DNA of 9,313 nt. Origin: Candidatus Aminicenantota bacterium (GTDB lineage: Bacteria > Acidobacteriota > Aminicenantia > UBA2199). Every line of letters begins with the position of its first letter. Positions within the stretch are counted from its first letter, which is position 1. Location: the NCBI GenBank assembly GCA_023137075.1, contig JAGLQA010000332.1, positions 1-9,313 on the forward strand, read 5' to 3'. The notes under the pieces are model-generated. The model ran no database searches, was not told the DNA's origin, and worked only from the letters and a program-made list of their open reading frames with translations. The translations under genes and the position numbers were made by a program. Positions 5,149 to 9,313 of the stretch are shown here, in pieces.

Positions 5149-6330
5149 CTATTTGTATTTTTTTCTGCTTAAAAACTTTTTTTCCCATATTTTCAACCAG
5201 GCGCAGGATTGGAAAATCGACGAATAAGTACCGACTATAATCCCAATTATCAGGGTTAAGGAAAAATTATGAATCACTTCCCCACCCAAAAAAAACAACG
5301 CCAGAACCGTGGCCAGGGTTGTAGTCGACGTGACAATCGTTCGACTCAGCGTTTGGTTGATGCTGCGATCCAGTATCATTTCGGCCCCTTCTTTTCGCAT
5401 TAATTTTACATTGTCCCTGACTCTATCGAATATGACGATAGTGTCGTTCAGGGAATACCCGACAATCGTTAGAATAGCAGCCACCACCTGTAGGGATACT
5501 TCGATGTTTAAAAACAGGATAAAGGAAAAGACGATTACAACATCATGGAACAGGGTAATGACAGCCGCGATTCCGTAGATGGGCCTGAACCTGAAACCAA
5601 TGTATATCAGCATTCCGATCAGGGCGAAAAAAGTCGCCCGGGCGGCCTGTCCTCGCAGCTGGTGGCCCACCTGGGGGCCGACAAATTCCGTACTCAAAAA
5701 TGTTAAACTTCCTAAAAAGGCATTTTCTTTTAATTTGGAGAGTACTCTTTTTTTCAAATCCAATTTTTCTATTTCATTGAAATCGGATATCAAGCCGGTT
5801 AAATTCCCGGATTTATCCTCGAAGTTTTTCCGTAAATCCACTATCTTTTTTCCGCTGTCCGCAGCATCGTCAAGGGATATGCCCCGGGACGTGAGGAAAT
5901 CGGTGATTTTAATTCCCGTGCTGTTATTCAGATCGATTTTCCCGGCCTTCAGGTTCTCTGTTTCCTCCGGGGTTCTGAACACTTCCCGTATCAGGCTTGC
6001 TTTTCGTTCATGTTCGTCAAACTCCTCAGTTTCACCGGTTTCCGTTATTTCCATCATGGTCTTGATGAAAAATTTATTTTCCCGTTTGACTCTTACGATT
6101 TCCGAGTTTGCGATTCCCACTTTATCTAAAGAATCCCTTAAATAATTGATACTTATATTATCTTTAAAACTAACCTCAATCATCGTACCGCCGGAAAAGT
6201 CGATACCCAGGTTTAAATCCATGAATTGAAACGTGACCAACCCGGCGATTATAACCAACCCGGAAATAATAAAGGCATAGTACTTTTTATTCATCAACTT
6301 GAAATTTGGTTCCTTCTTAAATATATTCAT
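5149..6330 (-). CDS. secF: Protein translocase subunit SecF with enlarged periplasmic domain
   Basis: SecF, with SecD, uses the proton motive force to help the SecYEG/SecA channel release exported proteins. With the ATG at 6330 the protein is 393 aa. The frame extends to a GTG at 6351, which would overlap secD by 8 nt; the ATG is preferred because AGGAG (6342-6338) lies 7 nt before it and the gap to secD is then 13 nt. Helix 1 is ~17-36, then the P1 signature LGIDFSGGT (41-49). Five more helices fill ~229-385, with FVGPQVG (216-222), VGYSLNDTIVIFDRVRDN (290-307) and SINQTLSRTIVTSTTT (323-338). SecF proteins are usually ~300-320 aa; the excess is a ~70-80-residue insertion between the GIDFSGGT and FVGPQVG motifs, with a helix-hairpin-helix-like look (IDLNNSTGIKI, KKIVDLRKN, GNLTGLISDFNEI). 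Identification is secure. Confidence 0.95.
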   Translation of the reverse strand: MNIFKKEPNFKLMNKKYYAFIISGLVIIAGLVTFQFMDLNLGIDFSGGTMIEVSFKDNISINYLRDSLDKVGIANSEIVRVKRENKFFIKTMMEITETGETEEFDEHERKASLIREVFRTPEETENLKAGKIDLNNSTGIKITDFLTSRGISLDDAADSGKKIVDLRKNFEDKSGNLTGLISDFNEIEKLDLKKRVLSKLKENAFLGSLTFLSTEFVGPQVGHQLRGQAARATFFALIGMLIYIGFRFRPIYGIAAVITLFHDVVIVFSFILFLNIEVSLQVVAAILTIVGYSLNDTIVIFDRVRDNVKLMRKEGAEMILDRSINQTLSRTIVTSTTTLATVLALFFLGGEVIHNFSLTLIIGIIVGTYSSIFQSCAWLKIWEKKFLSRKKYK

Positions 6331-6343
6331 CGCCCTGCTCCTG

Positions 6344-7903
6344 TCAAACACTTACTTTTTTCAGCTTCTTCCTATCGCCGTATATCAGGTCGAAAATGAC
6401 TCTCGAAACAAAAACCGCGGTAAACATGCTGGCAGTAATACCGATCATTAAGGTGACGGCAAATCCCTGGATGGGGCCGGTACCGAACTGGTATAGGAAA
6501 ATCGCAGCTATTATGGTTGTCAAATTGGCATCAAAGATCGTAACAAAGGCTTTTTTGAATCCCGAATCGATTGAAGATTTCGGGGATTTCCCGGCTCGAA
6601 GTTCCTCTTTGATCCGCTCAAAAATCAGCACATTGGCATCAACCGCCATACCGATGGTCAGGATAATACCGGCAATGCCGGGTACCGTGAGAGTAGCTCT
6701 AAAGTAGGCCAGAACTCCCATCAATATAACGATATTCAATGCTAAAGCGACTACGGAGTTGATACCCGCTGCTTTGTAATATAATAACATAAATGCCATA
6801 ACCAACAGCAGGCCGACGCTGGAGGCATATATGCCTTTTCTGATAGAGTCCGCGCCCAAAGAAGGTCCTACCGTTCGTTCCTCGAGAAACTTCATCGAGG
6901 CCGGAAGAGCGCCGGCTCGCAGCATAACCACCATATCATCCACCAGCTCGGTGGTATAACTCCCGGTGATGACACCTCCCGAATGAGCGGGAATCACAGT
7001 CTGCACTACCGGGTCAATCAAAACACGTTTATCTAAAACAACGGCCAACCGTTTACCGATATTGGCCGCCGTATATTTTTCAAAAGCCCGGCCGCCTTTG
7101 GGATGCAAGGAAAAACCGATGATAGGCGCACCGTATTCATTGCGTGTCCGCTTGGCATTTCGCAGATCGTTCCCGGAGACAATATTGGCGGCTTTTAGAA
7201 TCATAAATCCCTTTCGGCCGCCGGTTTTGGGATTCATCTTCAAAACCACTAAATCCTCGGGGAGCTTACCGCCATAATCGGACAGGGCTTCTTCTTCCGT
7301 ATCAAAGGGTCCGGAAACAACCTCTTTCCATTCAAGCATGGCCGTGGTTTTTATTATTTCTTTTATCCTGCCGGGATCATCGATACCGGGCAGTAACACC
7401 AATAATTTATCGCCTTTCTGGGAGAAGCCCTCGATTCGCTGGGCTTTGGCTTCGGATAATCCAGTGGCATCGATACGGTTCCTGATTTTTTCAAGAGCCT
7501 GGTTTACGGTTTGTTCTCGCCAACGCATTGCTTCGTTGGGTTTCAGTTTCATTGTCGCTAAGCGTGCCGAGAAGGTGTAATTCCATTCCCTGAAATCATC
7601 ATCGAAAATATCCTTTATATTTCGTTCATCTTCGAACTCAAATCCCGACACTTCGATCCCGGTAACGCCTTTTCTCGTGACCTTTTCATATTTTATACTG
7701 GCGTCTTTAAACAAACTTTTTAACCGGGTAACATGCTGATCGGTCTGAACGATTAAACCCTCGCCAGTTTGCACCTCTAATACTAAGTGTGTACCGCCTC
7801 TCAAATCGAGGCCTAAGACAATTTTATCTTCCAGAAATCTCCAGACACTTAATCCTATCACAACCAGGATTAATATAATTTTCCAACCCAAGGCTTTTTT
7901 CAT
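6344..7903 (-). CDS. secD: Protein translocase subunit SecD
   Basis: SecD is a six-span inner-membrane protein that pairs with SecF to drive late steps of protein export with the proton motive force. The ATG at 7903 gives 519 aa. The frame reaches a TTG at 7915, but that codon lies within the GGAGG that serves the ATG (GGAGGAAAAG-ATG), so the longer form is unlikely. Helix 1 is ~7-23, followed by the signature LGLDLRGGTHLVLEV (30-44). The large periplasmic region includes ALEKIRNRIDATGLSEA (136-152), a typical SecD block, and GAPIIGFSLHPKGGRAFEKY (258-277). Five helices follow from ~357, with GMAVDANVLIFERIKEELR (418-436), the motif containing the proton-related Asp, and FDANLTTIIAAIFLYQFGTG (457-476). 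Length is normal. It lies 35 nt after yajC and 13 nt before secF, in one operon. Confidence 0.97.
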   Translation of the reverse strand: MKKALGWKIILILVVIGLSVWRFLEDKIVLGLDLRGGTHLVLEVQTGEGLIVQTDQHVTRLKSLFKDASIKYEKVTRKGVTGIEVSGFEFEDERNIKDIFDDDFREWNYTFSARLATMKLKPNEAMRWREQTVNQALEKIRNRIDATGLSEAKAQRIEGFSQKGDKLLVLLPGIDDPGRIKEIIKTTAMLEWKEVVSGPFDTEEEALSDYGGKLPEDLVVLKMNPKTGGRKGFMILKAANIVSGNDLRNAKRTRNEYGAPIIGFSLHPKGGRAFEKYTAANIGKRLAVVLDKRVLIDPVVQTVIPAHSGGVITGSYTTELVDDMVVMLRAGALPASMKFLEERTVGPSLGADSIRKGIYASSVGLLLVMAFMLLYYKAAGINSVVALALNIVILMGVLAYFRATLTVPGIAGIILTIGMAVDANVLIFERIKEELRAGKSPKSSIDSGFKKAFVTIFDANLTTIIAAIFLYQFGTGPIQGFAVTLMIGITASMFTAVFVSRVIFDLIYGDRKKLKKVSV

Positions 7904-7938
7904 CTTTTCCTCCAAACAACCATTTTAAGCGAGTGTAT

Positions 7939-8265
7939 TTATTGTTTTTTTTGGGGTTGCTGGCCACTTTGATCCACAACGGTGGAAATCGAGGTTTTCA
8001 AAACCTGCATCCGGGTATTTTTATCCACTTTGAGATCAACGCGGTCTTCCAGAACTCTATCGACAGTCCCGAATATACCACCGGAAGTTATGACTCTTTC
8101 TCCTCCTTTCAGAGATTGTACCAATGTCTGGTGGTCTTTTTGCTTCTTCCTCTGGGGCCTGATAATCAAGAAAAAGAAGATCGCAAAAATAATTGCCATC
8201 ATGATAAGCATTGAAAAACCGCCGCCCTGAGCCGCGCCGCCGGCTTCTTGTCCATATAAAAGCAT
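7939..8265 (-). CDS. yajC: Preprotein translocase subunit YajC
   Basis: YajC is a small single-span membrane protein that associates with SecDF. With the ATG at 8265 it is 108 aa, the usual size. A longer frame opens at 8337 but adds 24 residues that overlap tgt and do not look like YajC. A Gly/Ala-rich N-terminus (EAGGAAQGGG) leads into one membrane helix at ~18-35 (SMLIMMAIIFAIFFFLII), then the hallmark RPQRKKQKDHQTLVQSLKGG, then VITSGGIFGTVDRV and the basic C-terminal part typical of the family. AAAGGAGT lies before the ATG and is formed by the last codons of tgt. The tgt stop is only 1 nt away, so translation of the two is probably coupled. Order tgt-yajC-secD-secF is widely conserved in bacteria. 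Confidence 0.95.
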   Translation of the reverse strand: MLLYGQEAGGAAQGGGFSMLIMMAIIFAIFFFLIIRPQRKKQKDHQTLVQSLKGGERVITSGGIFGTVDRVLEDRVDLKVDKNTRMQVLKTSISTVVDQSGQQPQKKQ

Positions 8266-8266
8266 C

Positions 8267-9313
8267 TTATACTCCTTTGTTGTAATTAAATAAGAAATTC
8301 TTTTTGAATTCAATAAAATTTGAGAACTGGATAGCATACCTTATTTTAGACATAAAATCAAGATAAAAATGGGTATTATGAATAGAATTTAAAATCGAAG
8401 CGTTTATTTCCTTTGCATGATAGAGGTGGCGGAGATAGGCCCTGCTGAAATTCCGGCAGGTATAACAGGAGCATTCCGGGTCCGGCGGCTGTTTATCCGT
8501 CTTATAGCGTTCATTTTTTATCGAGAGTCTTCCCCTGGAGGTGAACAGCAAACCGTTGCGGGCCACCCGGGTCGGGATAACGGTATCGAACATATCCACC
8601 CCATTCTCAACGGCGAAGAGAATCTCCTCGGGCATACCGTTCCCCATCAGGTAGCGGGGTTTATCCACCGGCATGAGGGGAAGCAAAAAAGAGATCATTC
8701 CTTGAAGCTCCTTCCGGGTTTCCCCGACACTCAGTCCTCCCAGCGCGTAACCTTCGAAACCGATTGACGTAAGCGTTTTCAAAGATTCTTCCCGCAAATC
8801 CTTATGCAATCCCCCCTGAACAATGGCAAATTGGGCATTGTCCCGGTTGGTCTTTAAGAATCGTTCCCGTGCTCTCTCGGCCCAGATCCGGGTAATTTTT
8901 GCCGCTTGAAGGTCGTCATCTCTACTTGCCGGATGGGAAGCGAAGTAATCGAGAACCATCTGGATATCGGAGTCGAAACCATTCTGGATATCCACCACCT
9001 GTTCGGGAGTTAAAGAAAACCGGCTGCCGTCGATATGGGATTGGAATTCCACCCCGGTTTCCTTTACCTTTGTGTTGCCTTTAAGGGAAAAAATCTGGAA
9101 ACCGCCGCTGTCTGTCAACATGGGTCTATCCCAGGAGATGAAATTATGCAGGGAGCCGAAGTGGTTTAAAACATCCATGCCCGGCCGCAGGAAGAGGTGA
9201 TAGGTGTTGCCTAAAATGATACGGGTATCTATATCTTTCAGGTCTCTAATCGTCAATGCTTTGACTGCGCCCACTGTTCCCACCGGCATAAACACCGGGG
9301 TTTCGATATCGCC
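8267..9313 (-). CDS. tgt: Queuine/preQ1 tRNA-guanine transglycosylase, 5' end outside the window
   Basis: Tgt replaces guanine-34 with preQ1 in tRNAs for Tyr, His, Asn and Asp, on the way to queuosine. The frame stays open to the window edge (GDIETPVFMPVGT...), so ~20 N-terminal residues are missing; the GTG at 9295 is an internal valine, not the start. 348 residues are visible. Motifs include GNTYHLFLRPG, MLTDSGGFQIFSL with the base-binding Asp, FAIVQGGLHKDLR, YALGGLSVGE, and DMFDTVIPTRVARNG with the nucleophilic Asp. The zinc site is CSCYTC (Cys-x-Cys-x2-Cys) plus the His of SIHNTHFYLDF. No key residue is missing. It ends one nucleotide before yajC, and its final codons supply that gene's ribosome binding site. 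Functionally unrelated to Sec, but this linkage is common. Confidence 0.97.
   Translation of the reverse strand, partial: GDIETPVFMPVGTVGAVKALTIRDLKDIDTRIILGNTYHLFLRPGMDVLNHFGSLHNFISWDRPMLTDSGGFQIFSLKGNTKVKETGVEFQSHIDGSRFSLTPEQVVDIQNGFDSDIQMVLDYFASHPASRDDDLQAAKITRIWAERARERFLKTNRDNAQFAIVQGGLHKDLREESLKTLTSIGFEGYALGGLSVGETRKELQGMISFLLPLMPVDKPRYLMGNGMPEEILFAVENGVDMFDTVIPTRVARNGLLFTSRGRLSIKNERYKTDKQPPDPECSCYTCRNFSRAYLRHLYHAKEINASILNSIHNTHFYLDFMSKIRYAIQFSNFIEFKKNFLFNYNKGV

Noticed and set aside
5579..6145. 188-aa frame opposite secF
   Set aside because: It lies antisense to well-matched SecF sequence, is Ser/Phe/Arg-rich as antisense frames often are, and has no recognisable motif.
6331..6351. GTG at 6351 as the secF start (7 extra residues)
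   Set aside because: The ATG at 6330 has AGGAG at proper spacing and the following residues match usual SecF N-termini. The GTG would overlap secD and lacks its own ribosome binding site.
7904..7915. TTG at 7915 as the secD start
   Set aside because: This codon overlaps the GGAGG Shine-Dalgarno that serves the ATG at 7903.
8266..8337. 24-residue N-terminal extension of YajC
   Set aside because: It overlaps tgt coding sequence, does not resemble YajC, and the ATG at 8265 has a strong AAAGGAGT upstream.
1..9313. Mobile element or genomic island
   Set aside because: No transposase, integrase, terminal inverted repeats or duplicated tRNA 3' end is visible, and most genes are core housekeeping genes in familiar order.

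Overview
The window looks like chromosomal core sequence from an AT-rich Gram-negative bacterium. An outer membrane is implied by a TonB-ExbB-ExbD energy-transduction set. The gene order tgt-yajC-secD-secF followed by tonB-exbB-exbD, the Gly/Glu-rich TonB linker and the DUF4388-type protein at the left edge fit an Acidobacteriota-like lineage, possibly Candidatus Aminicenantes. That placement is inference from remembered family patterns, not from a search.

Layout from left to right. At 1-192 (minus) is the N-terminal part of a DUF4388/PATAN-type protein, cut by the window edge, with a good promoter upstream and a leader holding a small hairpin and a possible 8-codon upstream ORF. At 347-419 (minus) is tRNA-Arg(TCG) with its own promoter. 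A divergent + strand cluster (548-3070) follows: an unrecognised 465-aa helical protein, nucleoside diphosphate kinase (ndk), and an unrecognised 207-aa protein whose start lies on a T7 run and may be frameshifted. A long hairpin at 3089-3130 separates this cluster from the convergent minus-strand genes.

The rest of the window is on the minus strand, read from right to left. It begins with tgt (5' end outside the window), then yajC, secD and secF: tRNA queuosine synthesis plus the accessory Sec translocon. A new promoter just past the secF stop then drives tonB, exbB and exbD, which couple the inner-membrane proton motive force to outer-membrane transporters. Several longest-ORF starts are too long: secF, secD and yajC each have an internal ATG with a much better Shine-Dalgarno sequence, and those starts are used here.

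Most of the window is ordinary housekeeping sequence. The points most worth a second look are an expanded first periplasmic domain in SecF containing a degenerate helix-hairpin-helix-like stretch, the T7 frameshift candidate downstream of ndk, the two unrecognised proteins flanking ndk, the leader of the DUF4388 gene, and a 12-bp in-frame tandem repeat in tonB. I see no CRISPR array, transposon, phage gene or defence system.
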